Origin: Burkholderia sp. Bp8963
GTDB lineage: Bacteria > Pseudomonadota > Gammaproteobacteria > Burkholderiales > Burkholderiaceae
Length of the DNA stretch: 64,000 bases
Assembly (NCBI RefSeq): GCF_003854275.1
Contig: NZ_QTQP01000029.1
Span: forward strand, 1 to 64,000
Reading direction: 5' to 3'
Under the pieces are notes generated by a model, which saw only the letters and a list, made by a program, of their open reading frames with translations, had not been told where the DNA came from and searched no databases. Positions 55,949 to 64,000 of the stretch are shown here, piece after piece (positions within the stretch are counted from its first letter, which is position 1; each line of letters begins with the position of its first letter). Both the position numbers and the translations under genes were made by a program.

Positions 55949-57649
55949 ATGACGACACGCGAATACGATTACATCATCTGCGGCGCAGGCTCCGCGGGCA
56001 ACGTGCTCGCGACGCGCCTGACGGAAGATCCGGACGTCACGGTGCTGCTGCTCGAAGCGGGCGGCCCCGACTACCGCTTCGACTTCCGCACGCAGATGCC
56101 GGCGGCGCTCGCCTATCCGCTGCAGGGCCGCCGCTACAACTGGGCGTACGAGACCGACCCCGAGCCGCACATGGACAACCGCCGGATGGAATGCGGGCGC
56201 GGCAAGGGGCTCGGCGGCTCGTCGCTGATCAACGGGATGTGCTACATCCGCGGCAATGCGCTCGACTACGACAACTGGTCGACGCACAAGGGCCTCGACA
56301 ACTGGACGTATCTCGACTGCCTGCCGTACTTCAGGAAGGCGGAGACCCGCGACGTCGGCCCGAACGACTATCACGGCGGCGACGGCCCCGTGTCGGTCAC
56401 GACCAGCAAGCCGGGCGCGAACCCGCTGTTCGAGGCGATGGTCGACGCCGGCGTGCAGGCCGGCTACCCGCGCACCGACGACCTGAACGGCTATCAGCAG
56501 GAAGGCTTCGGCCCGATGGATCGCACGGTCACGCCGCGCGGCCGCCGTGCGAGCACCGCGCGCGGCTATCTCGACCAGGCGCGTGCACGGCCGAACCTCG
56601 AGATCGTCACGCATGCGCTCGCCGACCGCGTCCTGTTCGACGGTAAGCGCGCGTCGGGCGTCACTTACCTGCGCGGCAGCGAGCGCGCGAGCGCGCATGC
56701 GCGCCGCGAAGTGCTCGTGTGCAGCGGCGCGATCGCGTCGCCGCAGTTGCTGCAGCGTTCGGGCGTCGGCCCCGGCGCGTGGCTGAAGGAGCTCGACATC
56801 CCCGTCGTGCTCGACCTGCCTGGCGTCGGCCAGAACCTGCAGGACCATCTGGAGATGTACATCCAGTACGAGTGCAAGGAGCCCGTGTCGCTGTACCCGG
56901 CGCTCAAGTGGTGGAACCAGCCGAAGATCGGCCTCGAATGGATGCTGAACGGCACGGGCCTCGGCGCGAGCAACCACTTCGAGGCGGGCGGCTTCATCCG
57001 CACGCGCGACGACGACCTGTGGCCGAACATCCAGTATCACTTCCTGCCGGTCGCGATCAACTACAACGGCTCGAACGCGATCGAGATGCATGGCTTCCAG
57101 GCACACGTCGGCTCGATGCGCTCGCCGAGCCGCGGCCGCGTGAAGCTGCGCTCGCGCGATCCGAACCAGCATCCGAGCATCCTGTTCAACTACATGGCCG
57201 AGGCGCTCGACTGGCGCGAGTTCCGCGACGCGATCCGCGCGACGCGCGAGATCATGCGGCAGCCCGCGCTCGACCGCTATCGCGGCCGCGAGTTGAACCC
57301 GGGCGCCGATTGCAAGACCGACAAGGAACTCGACGCCTTCGTGCGGGCCCGCGCGGAGACCGCGTTCCATCCGTCGTGCTCGTGCAAGATGGGTTACGAC
57401 GACATGGCCGTGGTCGATGAAGAAGGCCGCGTGCACGGGCTCGAGGGGCTGCGCGTGGTCGATGCGTCGATCATGCCGATCATCACGACCGGCAACCTCA
57501 ATGCGCCGACGATCATGATCGCCGAGAAGATCGCGGACAAGATCCGCGGCCGGCAGGCGCTCGCGCGTGTGGATGTGCCGTACTTCGTCGCGAATGGTGC
57601 GCTGGCGCGGAACGTCGCGAAGGCTGCACGTCAGCCGGAGAAGGTCTGA
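55949..57649 (+). CDS. betA: Choline dehydrogenase
   Basis: A 566-residue GMC-family flavoprotein. The N-terminal FAD motif is [17 protein letters not shown], followed by [20 protein letters not shown], and the active-site region near the C-terminus has [10 protein letters not shown]. It oxidises choline to betaine aldehyde at the inner membrane and feeds the respiratory chain. AAAGGAG precedes the ATG. The stop codon lies within a 12-bp tandem repeat that supplies four more in-frame TGA codons. Confidence 0.95.
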   Translation: MTTREYDYIICGAGSAGNVLATRLTEDPDVTVLLLEAGGPDYRFDFRTQMPAALAYPLQGRRYNWAYETDPEPHMDNRRMECGRGKGLGGSSLINGMCYIRGNALDYDNWSTHKGLDNWTYLDCLPYFRKAETRDVGPNDYHGGDGPVSVTTSKPGANPLFEAMVDAGVQAGYPRTDDLNGYQQEGFGPMDRTVTPRGRRASTARGYLDQARARPNLEIVTHALADRVLFDGKRASGVTYLRGSERASAHARREVLVCSGAIASPQLLQRSGVGPGAWLKELDIPVVLDLPGVGQNLQDHLEMYIQYECKEPVSLYPALKWWNQPKIGLEWMLNGTGLGASNHFEAGGFIRTRDDDLWPNIQYHFLPVAINYNGSNAIEMHGFQAHVGSMRSPSRGRVKLRSRDPNQHPSILFNYMAEALDWREFRDAIRATREIMRQPALDRYRGRELNPGADCKTDKELDAFVRARAETAFHPSCSCKMGYDDMAVVDEEGRVHGLEGLRVVDASIMPIITTGNLNAPTIMIAEKIADKIRGRQALARVDVPYFVANGALARNVAKAARQPEKV

Positions 57650-57702
57650 CGGCGGGTCTGACGGCGGGTCTGACTGCGAGTCTGACGGAAGGTCTGACCG
57701 CG
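57643..57702. repeat. 12-bp tandem repeat across the betA stop codon
   Basis: Five units (GGTCTGACGGCG twice, then GGTCTGACTGCG, AGTCTGACGGAA, GGTCTGACCGCG) run head to tail. Each contains a TGA in the betA frame. Confidence 0.9.
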
Positions 57703-57732
57703 CGGGCGCCCTGCCCGTCCTTCGCTATGCCG

Positions 57733-57767
57733 AACGCCGCTGACGGTCATTGTCAGCGGCGTTTGCA
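57733..57767. terminator. Bidirectional terminator between betA and the phosphatase gene
   Basis: AACGCCGCTGAC (57733-57744) pairs over 12 bp with GTCAGCGGCGTT (57752-57763). It serves the convergent betA and the minus-strand phosphatase; the T tract is short. Confidence 0.75.
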
Positions 57768-57779
57768 TTTCTGTCCGGC

Positions 57780-58361
57780 TTATCCGTTCACCTGCTGCCG
57801 CAGACGCTCGACGTCGACGTGCTTCAGGTAGTACGTGATGTTCTGCCAGATCGAATGGAACCCATATCCGCCATGCTGCAGTTCATCGAGTGCCTGTTCC
57901 TTGGTCCACCCCTGATACACGACCCGATACAACGCCGACACGAGGCCCGTGCGATCCGCTCCGTGCTGGCAATGGATCAGCACCGGGCCATCGCGGTCCG
58001 CGTCACGCAGCGCCTTGAGCGCCGTGACCATGTCTTCGTCGCGGATATACCAGGTATTGATCGGAATGCGCTGCATCGTGATCTGCGAGCCGGCCAGGAC
58101 GCTGTCGTCCGAGTGAAAGGCACGGAAGCTGATGACCTTGCGAATGCCGAGCTTCTGCAATTGCGGCACATCCTCTTTCGATAGCTGCGCACTGCGATAC
58201 AGCGACGGCGTGATCCGATGCAGGTTGTTCACGCGCGCATCGGCAACGCTTTGCGCCCATTGAAGCGGCCGGGCGTAGGCAACGGAATCCGGCTGCGCGC
58301 CGGCCGGCTGCACGAGTCCGGCGAGCGTGACGGCGATCACGGCAATGACGGCGATTTTCAT
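57780..58361 (-). CDS. Periplasmic dual-specificity/tyrosine-type phosphatase
   Basis: The product has 193 residues with a signal peptide (cleavage after PAGA, residue 22). The P-loop HCQHGADRTG (Cys131, Arg137) fits the Cx5R signature, and the Asp-containing loop precedes it. It resembles secreted DSP-like phosphatases that may act on phospholipids or inositol phosphates. It is the last gene of a three-gene unit with a membrane protein and a glycolipid synthase, so a lipid substrate such as phosphatidate is plausible. Not proven. Confidence 0.82.
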   Translation of the reverse strand: MKIAVIAVIAVTLAGLVQPAGAQPDSVAYARPLQWAQSVADARVNNLHRITPSLYRSAQLSKEDVPQLQKLGIRKVISFRAFHSDDSVLAGSQITMQRIPINTWYIRDEDMVTALKALRDADRDGPVLIHCQHGADRTGLVSALYRVVYQGWTKEQALDELQHGGYGFHSIWQNITYYLKHVDVERLRQQVNG

Positions 58362-58367
58362 GGCAAA

Positions 58368-58862
58368 TCAGTTGTGGGTTTGCTCCCGCTCGCGGGAAAG
58401 GAAGAACAGGACGATCGCAGCGGCGCTCATGGTCCAGTAGTCGGTCGGAGCAACGCCCAGCCAGTGGATATGCCACGGCACGTTGGCCGGGTTGAACCGC
58501 GCGAGACCATAGGCCGGGTTCAGCACGAACCACAGAAAATCCTCGGTCAGCCAGAACAGCATGATGCACGCGATGAGGCGGGCTTCGATGCGCCACGACC
58601 ACTGTCCGGTGAAAACGGGCGGCAGGTGGAAGAACAGCGCGACGAACGGGAACACCCACGCGTGGTATCCGGTCATCGGACGCCCGCCCCAGAACAGGTC
58701 GAGCAGCCAGTGCTTCTGGATGCGCCAGGTCGGCAGGCTGGCGGCCCAGCCCGCGCTGCCTTCGATCTGAATCTCGACGTTGGCGAAAAAGAAGCCCAGC
58801 AAGATCACCCAGGCGACGACAAAAAGCGTACGGCGCGCCGGCAGAAAGCGGCACACGCTCAT
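58368..58862 (-). CDS. Small integral membrane protein, unknown
   Basis: A 164-residue protein with about four membrane helices: residues 12-28, about 68-83, 97-115 and 140-156. Conserved-looking loops contain several Trp (GGRPMTGYHAWVFPF; NVPWHIHWLG). I do not recognise a family. It overlaps the upstream glycosyltransferase by four bases (ATGA) and ends six bases before the phosphatase gene, implying one functional unit. Confidence 0.7.
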   Translation of the reverse strand: MSVCRFLPARRTLFVVAWVILLGFFFANVEIQIEGSAGWAASLPTWRIQKHWLLDLFWGGRPMTGYHAWVFPFVALFFHLPPVFTGQWSWRIEARLIACIMLFWLTEDFLWFVLNPAYGLARFNPANVPWHIHWLGVAPTDYWTMSAAAIVLFFLSREREQTHN

Positions 58863-60001
58863 GCGGCGGGCTCCAGCCCCAGCACGCGATCGAGCACGAA
58901 GCGTCCGGCATGCGGGCGCCCGAGCGGCGCGAGACGGCGGCGCATGTCGGCAAGACGCTCGGGTGCCTGCAGCAACGCGCGGATCCGATAGACGAGCGCA
59001 TCGTCGTCGATGGCCTTCAACGCCACGCCCTGTTCGAGCAGGAAATCCGCATTGCGCTCTTCCTGGCCCGGAATCGGCGAGTTGACGATCATCGGCAACT
59101 GCATCGCCAGACATTCAGAGGTCGTCAGGCCGCCCGGCTTGGTGATCACGAGGTCCGCACAGGCCATCAGGCGCTCGACCTGTTGCGTGAAGCCCTGCGG
59201 AAAGAGCCGCCCCGGATGTTGCGCGGCGAGCGCCTGCAACGATGCGAGCATCGCCTCGTTCCTGCCCGCCAGCGCGATCAGCTGGAAGTCGGCGTCCATC
59301 TCGAGCAGACGCGTCGCGAGCACGTCGAGCCCGCCGAGGCCCGCACCGCCGGACATCATCAGGAAGGTCGGTCGCGCGGGGTCCAGGCCGAATTCGGCCG
59401 CGCACGCGGCGCGATCGAGCGGCTGGCCGAACGCCGGCATGATCGGGATGCCGCTGACGTGCACGGTGTCGGGCGCCATGCCACGCGCATGCATGCGCCA
59501 CGCGATCTCGTCGTTGGCGGCGAAGTAGCCGCGCATGTTGGGCACGACCCACATGCTGTGCAGGTCGAAGTCGGTCACCTGCACCCACACCGGCGCGTCG
59601 ACGCGCCCCTTGCGAATCTCGCGCGACAGCAGCTCCGCCGGCAGGAAGTGCGTGCAGATGATCGCGTCCGGGCGCTGCCGCTCGATCTCCGCGAGCAGCT
59701 GCCGGCAATTGAGCCGCTCGATCGAACGCCGGATCTTCTGCGACGGCGCGCTGGGCAGCACCTCGTCGGTCTTCTGGTACAGGTAGCCCCACAGCGCCGG
59801 CTGGCTGCTGACGAGCTTGATGTAGAGGTCCGTGTACAGCTTGCGGAAGCCGGCGGACACGAAATCCATCACGTCCAGATGCGTGGCCTCGATTCCCGCG
59901 GGATGACTGTCCGCGAACGCACGGATCGCTTCGGCGGCGCGGGTATGACCGGCTCCTGCGCTGACGCTCAGAAGGAGAATTCTCTTGCGTTGCTTTGACA
60001 T
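58859..60001 (-). CDS. MGDG-synthase/MurG-like glycosyltransferase
   Basis: A 380-residue GT28-type enzyme. The start LLLSVSAGAGHTRAAEAIRAF is the N-terminal motif of monogalactosyl/diglucosyl-diacylglycerol synthases; MMSGGAGLGG and KPGGLTTSECLAMQLPMI with GQEERNADFLL form the donor-sugar site. It probably glycosylates diacylglycerol to make a membrane glycolipid, as such enzymes do under phosphate limitation. The ATG at 60001 has a weak ribosome site; an in-frame ATG farther upstream gives an unlikely Arg-rich extension. Confidence 0.85.
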   Translation of the reverse strand: MSKQRKRILLLSVSAGAGHTRAAEAIRAFADSHPAGIEATHLDVMDFVSAGFRKLYTDLYIKLVSSQPALWGYLYQKTDEVLPSAPSQKIRRSIERLNCRQLLAEIERQRPDAIICTHFLPAELLSREIRKGRVDAPVWVQVTDFDLHSMWVVPNMRGYFAANDEIAWRMHARGMAPDTVHVSGIPIMPAFGQPLDRAACAAEFGLDPARPTFLMMSGGAGLGGLDVLATRLLEMDADFQLIALAGRNEAMLASLQALAAQHPGRLFPQGFTQQVERLMACADLVITKPGGLTTSECLAMQLPMIVNSPIPGQEERNADFLLEQGVALKAIDDDALVYRIRALLQAPERLADMRRRLAPLGRPHAGRFVLDRVLGLEPAA

Positions 60002-60311
60002 CGGATTGACCGTTTCGATTTGCGTGACTTGAATGCGGTTGCGGTTGCGGTAGCGGCGGGCTCGCGCGCCTGCGTCGAGCAGGCTCGATTGTCGCATCGC
60101 GAAAAATCCCGGAGCGGACAAGCGTATCGCGGCTTCCTTCCATGCCGGACACTGCAAATATACGGCATGACGTACCGTACCTCGCCGCAAACGGCACGCA
60201 GCACGCGGCGCGTGCGCCGGAGACGGTCTCGCCGGCGCGCGCGCTGCCCGTCGTCGATCGAACCAATGACACGCACTGCTGCGTTCGCGCGCACAGCCGC
60301 GCGTCATCGCG
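60002..60311. other. Intergenic DNA, no gene seen
   Basis: The leader of the glycosyltransferase unit lies here on the minus strand, with GTTGCGGTTGCGGTAGCGGC short repeats at about 60037-60058. No trustworthy frame or terminator was identified. Confidence 0.4.
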
Positions 60312-61385
60312 TCATCCCGTCTTTGTCCGCCGGCCGCCGAACGGGGCCGGCGTCGCGGCCCGCGGCCGCGTGCGCTTCGTGCGCTTCGTGCGCACGATCG
60401 GGTTGTGGCGCGACGTGAAGCTCATCGCGTCGCGCAGCCGCTCGAACGCGGCATCTTCCCTGCGCCCGAAGTTGCTGCGTGCCGGCCACGCGAGCACGGA
60501 TTCGAGCCACGTCCACCAGATGCCGCCGCTGAAGCGGCCGCCGATGTCGCGCACGACGTCCGGCGCGGCGATCACGATCCCTGCCAGCAGGTAGTAGGCC
60601 CAGAAACTCCCCGCCCCGACAAGCTGATCGAGCCGGCACACGGACAGCGCGGCAAGCAGGCCGTCCGCGGTCGCGAGATCGGGCCGGTCGCGGCGGATCG
60701 CCAGCGCGATGCCGTTGTGTGCGCCGCCGTAGGCGGACAGCGGCACGACGTCAGGCCGGATCGCGAGCGCCGCGCTGAATTCCGCGAGGGCCGCCATTTC
60801 GTCGAGGTGGCGCACATCGTCCCGTGGCTGCAGGATGCGGGTGACGACGGCGTCGATCAGCTCGCCGGGCCGCGACGCATCGATGTCTGCCGACGACAGC
60901 GTGCCCTTCTCGCCCTTCTCGCCCGACCAGCATGCAGCCCGGTCGACGCCCGAAGATATCCGCCCGAGCGCGGCCCAGCCGACACCCGGATCGTCGAACA
61001 TGCCGGCATCGATCACGCCATGCGCGGACTCGAACACGACCCGCGATCCCGGGAAATAGCGTTCGGCCTGCGCGAGCTCGCGCGCATTCGGCACGCGCGC
61101 GCACGCATCGGGCCCATCCGGCAGCCAGCGTTCCACGCCGCAGCCGAGCGCCGTCAGCCACGGCGCGAGCAAGCATGCGTCGAGCTCCGCGTCATCGCGC
61201 GGGCCGCCGGCGAGCCGCGCGAGCATCGCACGCGCGACCGCGGCAATCCGCGCGTCGGGATCCGCCGCCGCGGTGGCGACGGCATCTTCCCGCCGGTCCA
61301 TCAGGTATTGCAGCCACGCGGCCGTGCGCAACCGGTCGGGCGTCGCACCGCGCGCGGCACCATACTGCGCTTCGTGAGTGAGCAT
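60312..61385 (-). CDS. Hypothetical protein
   Basis: A 357-residue protein of unknown function, start at 61385 (MLTHEAQYGAARGATP). It is mostly helical in appearance and soluble. A segment with SAYGGAHNGIALAIRR and ICW/WTWLESVLAWP is the most structured part. The last 25 residues are Arg/Lys/Thr-rich and partly encoded by 9-bp repeats (60370-60396). A plus-strand frame of similar length crosses the same DNA, but its composition is very Arg-rich and it lacks a start with a ribosome site. I recognise no domain. Confidence 0.6.
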   Translation of the reverse strand: MLTHEAQYGAARGATPDRLRTAAWLQYLMDRREDAVATAAADPDARIAAVARAMLARLAGGPRDDAELDACLLAPWLTALGCGVERWLPDGPDACARVPNARELAQAERYFPGSRVVFESAHGVIDAGMFDDPGVGWAALGRISSGVDRAACWSGEKGEKGTLSSADIDASRPGELIDAVVTRILQPRDDVRHLDEMAALAEFSAALAIRPDVVPLSAYGGAHNGIALAIRRDRPDLATADGLLAALSVCRLDQLVGAGSFWAYYLLAGIVIAAPDVVRDIGGRFSGGIWWTWLESVLAWPARSNFGRREDAAFERLRDAMSFTSRHNPIVRTKRTKRTRPRAATPAPFGGRRTKTG

Positions 61386-61465
61386 GGGTCATCCGTAAGA
61401 ATCGGCGCGAACCGGGAGGCGGCCATACGCACTGGTCGCTCTGCCGCCCCCCCGGTCAACGACGT

Positions 61466-61969
61466 TTACTGCACGTGGAATTTCGGCGAAGTGGCAACCG
61501 TGCCGCTCACCTTGCAGTCAGGCGTCAGCACGGCCCCGTTGAACGTCAGCGACGAGTTCGCCTCGCTCCATGCCGTCACCACCTTGCTCGGGCCGCAGGT
61601 GCCGAGCAGCGACACCGTCACCTTCGCGTTGTTGATCGACAGCTGCGTCGCGCTGTCGGCCTGGCCGGTCCAGGGCGCCACGCTGCTCGCACTGCCGGCG
61701 ATCAGCCCGCAGGTGCCGCCGCCCGCGAACTGCGTCGACGTGATGTTGAGAATGCCGGTCGACGTGATCGTGCCATTGAAGGTGGCGGTGCAATTCGCGC
61801 TGATCGCGCCCTTGCTGAGGGTCGTGATGCCCGACGCGGAAAACGGCTCGCCGTTCGGATTCATCGGCTGGCCGTCGGCGCGGGTGACGGTGACCGCGAA
61901 CGCGGGCACGGCCGACGCGGCGGAGATGGCGAGTGCGGCAACAAGCGATGCGATTTGACGATGGCTCAT
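61466..61969 (-). CDS. Small secreted protein, unknown
   Basis: A 167-residue protein with a signal peptide (AVPAFA, cleavage near residue 25). The mature part is rich in Ser, Thr, Gly and Asn with four Cys that could form two disulfides, and looks like a beta-rich protein (ITTLSKGAISANCTATFNGTITSTG). The start at 61969 is the last Met before the signal peptide. Together with the OmpW and DUF2957 genes upstream it forms a run of exported proteins; these may act together, but no function is known. Confidence 0.75.
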   Translation of the reverse strand: MSHRQIASLVAALAISAASAVPAFAVTVTRADGQPMNPNGEPFSASGITTLSKGAISANCTATFNGTITSTGILNITSTQFAGGGTCGLIAGSASSVAPWTGQADSATQLSINNAKVTVSLLGTCGPSKVVTAWSEANSSLTFNGAVLTPDCKVSGTVATSPKFHVQ

Positions 61970-62080
61970 CTGAACTGCCCTCACTTGACGTATGGCGGCA
62001 AGCCGCCGGGAATGCGACCTCACGGACGGAATGCCCCCGCCGGTCGCAGGAAGCCGCGGCGCCAAAGCGGCGCACGCGGC

Positions 62081-62905
62081 TCAGAACTTGTAGGAAATCC
62101 CGACGAACGTGATCAGCGGATCGGCCTTCAACCGCGTGCGCGTGGTCCCGAGCGTCGAGCCGTCGGCGGCCTTGATCACGAGCGACGAGTACGTCTTGAG
62201 CGGCATGTACGTGAGCGTCGCCGTCACGCCCCAGTGCTTGTCGAACGCGTAGCTCGCGCCGACGTTGTAGACCGGCGTGAACGACGACGACGCCTTGCCC
62301 TCGACCGACGTCGGCCCCGCCTTGCCGGCGCCGGCCGCCAGCACGCTGCCGAGGTTCTCGTTGATGTCCTTCGCGAAGTTGCCGTTCAGCTCGATGTTGC
62401 TGAACCAGCTGTAGGCCACGCCGATCCCGACGAACGGCCGGAATCTCGCCGTCGACGAATTGAAGTAGTACTGCAGAATGATCGTGGGGCTCCACTGCCG
62501 CGCGTTCTTCACGGCCGGCTGATTCGATGCCTTGTCCATGTCGACGTTGCCGAGCGAGCCGGCCGGGCCGAACGGCCTGATCACCCCGTGGCCCGTCAGC
62601 GTGAACTCGGGCGGCACCCCGAGCACCGACGTGACCGCGATGTGGTCCGTGAAGAAGTGCGTCAGCGTGAGGCCGACCGTATCGGCGTTGTTGACCGTCA
62701 GGCTCGTGCCCGGCGACGTAAACGAACCGGGCAGCCGCAGCGGCCCGTTGATCGGCATGCCCGTGAGATTCGTCGTCAGCCCGTTGGTCGAATCCTGCGG
62801 CATGATGTGCAGCCAGCCCAGCGTCGCGACGTTGTCGCCCGCCTGCTGAGCCGACGCGAGCGTCGATACGCCTGCCACGACGCCTGCGGCAATCAGCTTT
62901 TTCAT
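62081..62905 (-). CDS. OmpW-family outer-membrane protein
   Basis: A 274-residue protein with a short signal peptide (STLASA, residue 19) and eight-stranded beta-barrel features: GWLHIMPQDS, LTLTHFFTDHIAVTSVLGVPPEF, PTIILQYYFNSSTARFRPFVGIGVAYSWF and the C-terminal ITFVGISYKF with a terminal Phe. OmpW channels admit small hydrophobic molecules across the outer membrane. It sits between the DUF2957 gene (78-base gap) and the small secreted protein. Confidence 0.92.
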   Translation of the reverse strand: MKKLIAAGVVAGVSTLASAQQAGDNVATLGWLHIMPQDSTNGLTTNLTGMPINGPLRLPGSFTSPGTSLTVNNADTVGLTLTHFFTDHIAVTSVLGVPPEFTLTGHGVIRPFGPAGSLGNVDMDKASNQPAVKNARQWSPTIILQYYFNSSTARFRPFVGIGVAYSWFSNIELNGNFAKDINENLGSVLAAGAGKAGPTSVEGKASSSFTPVYNVGASYAFDKHWGVTATLTYMPLKTYSSLVIKAADGSTLGTTRTRLKADPLITFVGISYKF

Positions 62906-62983
62906 CGTGTCTCCTCGATTCTGTTCGGGCGCCGCGCGCTGTCCGCCGCGCGGCGCCGCTGGTCACGCATTCGCGGTCATCGC

Positions 62984-64000
62984 TTACTGCACGAACGCGC
63001 CCACGGTGAAATACGGGGTGCTCGTGTCGCTCATGTCGAGGAAGCCGAATACGCCGCCCGAGAACACGAACTTGCCGGTTGCCGGCCCCGACGCCACATC
63101 CGCGTGCACCGTCGTGACGACGCCCGGCACCTTCTGCGTGTAGTCGAGGTTCAGCGCGCGCGTCAGCGCGGCCTGCGACGCGTCGAACGGATCGAGCAGC
63201 GTCGCCTGCGTGCCCATCAGCGCCGTCGCGCGGTAGCCGAGCGCGCTGTCGACGCCCGTGTACTCGCCGTTCTGCGAACCCTGCGCGATCGCTGCCTGCG
63301 GGCTCAGCATCGAGATGCCCGATTCGTCGTCCGCGCTCGGCGTGCCCTGGGGCAGGGCGGCGTTCGCGGCCCCCGTGCGGATGAAGATCGGCACGAGCTG
63401 GTTGCGCAGCTTGCCGACGATCAGGATCCCCTTGCCGGCCTTCGACGGATCGACCGCCGCCAGCGTCGGCGGGATCTGCGGCTGGTAATTGAGCGACTGG
63501 AACACCGGCGCGTCCTTGCGCAGCGTGAACGCCTGGTTGACGGTCGCGCCCGACGCGAGCGGCTGCCCGCCGTTCTTCTTGCCGAAGTTGTCGGTCTCCA
63601 CGTAGCTGCCGTCGCTGTGGATCGACACCTGCGCATCGATCCCCACCGGCGCGAAACTCTGCGACGGCACCTGGTGATAGCCGAGCTGGTTGTAGGTTCC
63701 GGCGATCTTCGAGAGATCGGTCTCCAGCGACGAGAAGCTGATGAACGGGTAATACGGATACGTCGTCTTCGGAATCCTGCCGACGCCGATCACGCCGTCG
63801 AACTGGATCGTCGAGCCCGGAATCGAGCCGCCCAGCACGCCTTCGCCGAGGAACAGGCGCGCGGGCCGGGTCGGGTCGAGGCTCGCGTTCTGCATCCGGA
63901 ACGTGCACTGGTTGAGTTTCACCGTCGGCAGGCCCGTTTCGGCGGTCAGCGTGCCGTTCACGACATTGGCGGGCGCCGCGTCGCGCGTCGGCTGCACGGT
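62984..64000 (-). CDS. DUF2957 protein, C-terminal part (5' end outside window)
   Basis: The frame is open from the right edge to the stop at 62984 and gives about 338 residues. The sequence (for example RLFLGEGVLGGSIPGSTIQFDGVIG and GIDAQVSIHSDGSYVETDNFG) matches what I recall of DUF2957, a family largely confined to Burkholderia that is probably exported. Function unknown. A GTG at 63995-63997 is internal and not the start. Runs with ompW and the small secreted gene on the same strand. Confidence 0.75.
   Translation of the reverse strand, partial: TVQPTRDAAPANVVNGTLTAETGLPTVKLNQCTFRMQNASLDPTRPARLFLGEGVLGGSIPGSTIQFDGVIGVGRIPKTTYPYYPFISFSSLETDLSKIAGTYNQLGYHQVPSQSFAPVGIDAQVSIHSDGSYVETDNFGKKNGGQPLASGATVNQAFTLRKDAPVFQSLNYQPQIPPTLAAVDPSKAGKGILIVGKLRNQLVPIFIRTGAANAALPQGTPSADDESGISMLSPQAAIAQGSQNGEYTGVDSALGYRATALMGTQATLLDPFDASQAALTRALNLDYTQKVPGVVTTVHADVASGPATGKFVFSGGVFGFLDMSDTSTPYFTVGAFVQ

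Overview
The window reads as a GC-rich stretch of a Burkholderia chromosome, most likely a secondary replicon of a Burkholderia cepacia complex member. I infer this from the rhlA-rhlB-rhlC rhamnolipid operon with its efflux genes, the Burkholderia-type porin, the DUF2957 protein at the right edge, and the bet/gbc/dgc/cdh gene content. No rRNA, tRNA or CRISPR was seen. The species cannot be fixed from sequence reading alone.

The dominant theme is catabolism of quaternary amines. At the left, a minus-strand operon caiX-cdhC-cdhA-cdhB-hocS (4821 down to 357) takes short-chain acylcarnitines and carnitine to glycine betaine. A CdhR-like regulator lies at 7641-8585. At 18742-22425, betC with a ChoX-like binding protein releases choline from choline-O-sulfate, next to a divergent LysR gene. 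At 53840-57649, betI-betB-betA oxidises choline to glycine betaine. From 37863 down to about 25431 a same-strand series (glyA, atypical M19 protein, DUF5943 protein, dgcA, dgcB, etfA, etfB, gbcA, gbcB, betX-like SBP, followed by an APC permease) demethylates betaine to sarcosine and uses one-carbon units. Its presumed activator gbdR lies upstream on the other strand (38313-39338). Formaldehyde and one-carbon disposal is represented by fdhA (43090-44286) and purU (22663-23532). Sarcosine oxidase and an ABC core transporter are not in the window.

Between these blocks lie other modules: an IS4-type transposase tail and an RHS remnant (1-120, 5251-5655); an HD hydrolase with a divergent AraC-type regulator; a short transcript encoding a possible 17-residue Cys/Trp/Ser peptide (9268-9442) upstream of a 2OG-Fe(II) oxygenase, a PhoU-like protein and a Pit phosphate transporter; an NCS1 permease beside a deletion that fused the 5' parts of divergent argE-like and lysR genes (about 14741-14750); an azoreductase with a divergent LysR gene; a porin; an EamA transporter; and a trio of DsrE-family genes.

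From 53049 down to 44513 lies a rhamnolipid operon: rhlA, an ICMT-like membrane methyltransferase, rhlB, a 14-TM MFS exporter, rhlC, an outer-membrane lipoprotein and a membrane fusion protein. The right end holds a periplasmic phosphatase, a membrane protein, an MGDG-synthase-like glycosyltransferase, an unknown protein, a small secreted protein, an OmpW-type porin and the 3' part of a DUF2957 gene.

The best candidates for undescribed biology are the ICMT-like gene inside the rhl operon, the M19-fold protein that lacks half of its metal site, the Cys-to-Ala change at an Fe-S ligand of DgcA, and the small peptide transcript at 9268-9442.
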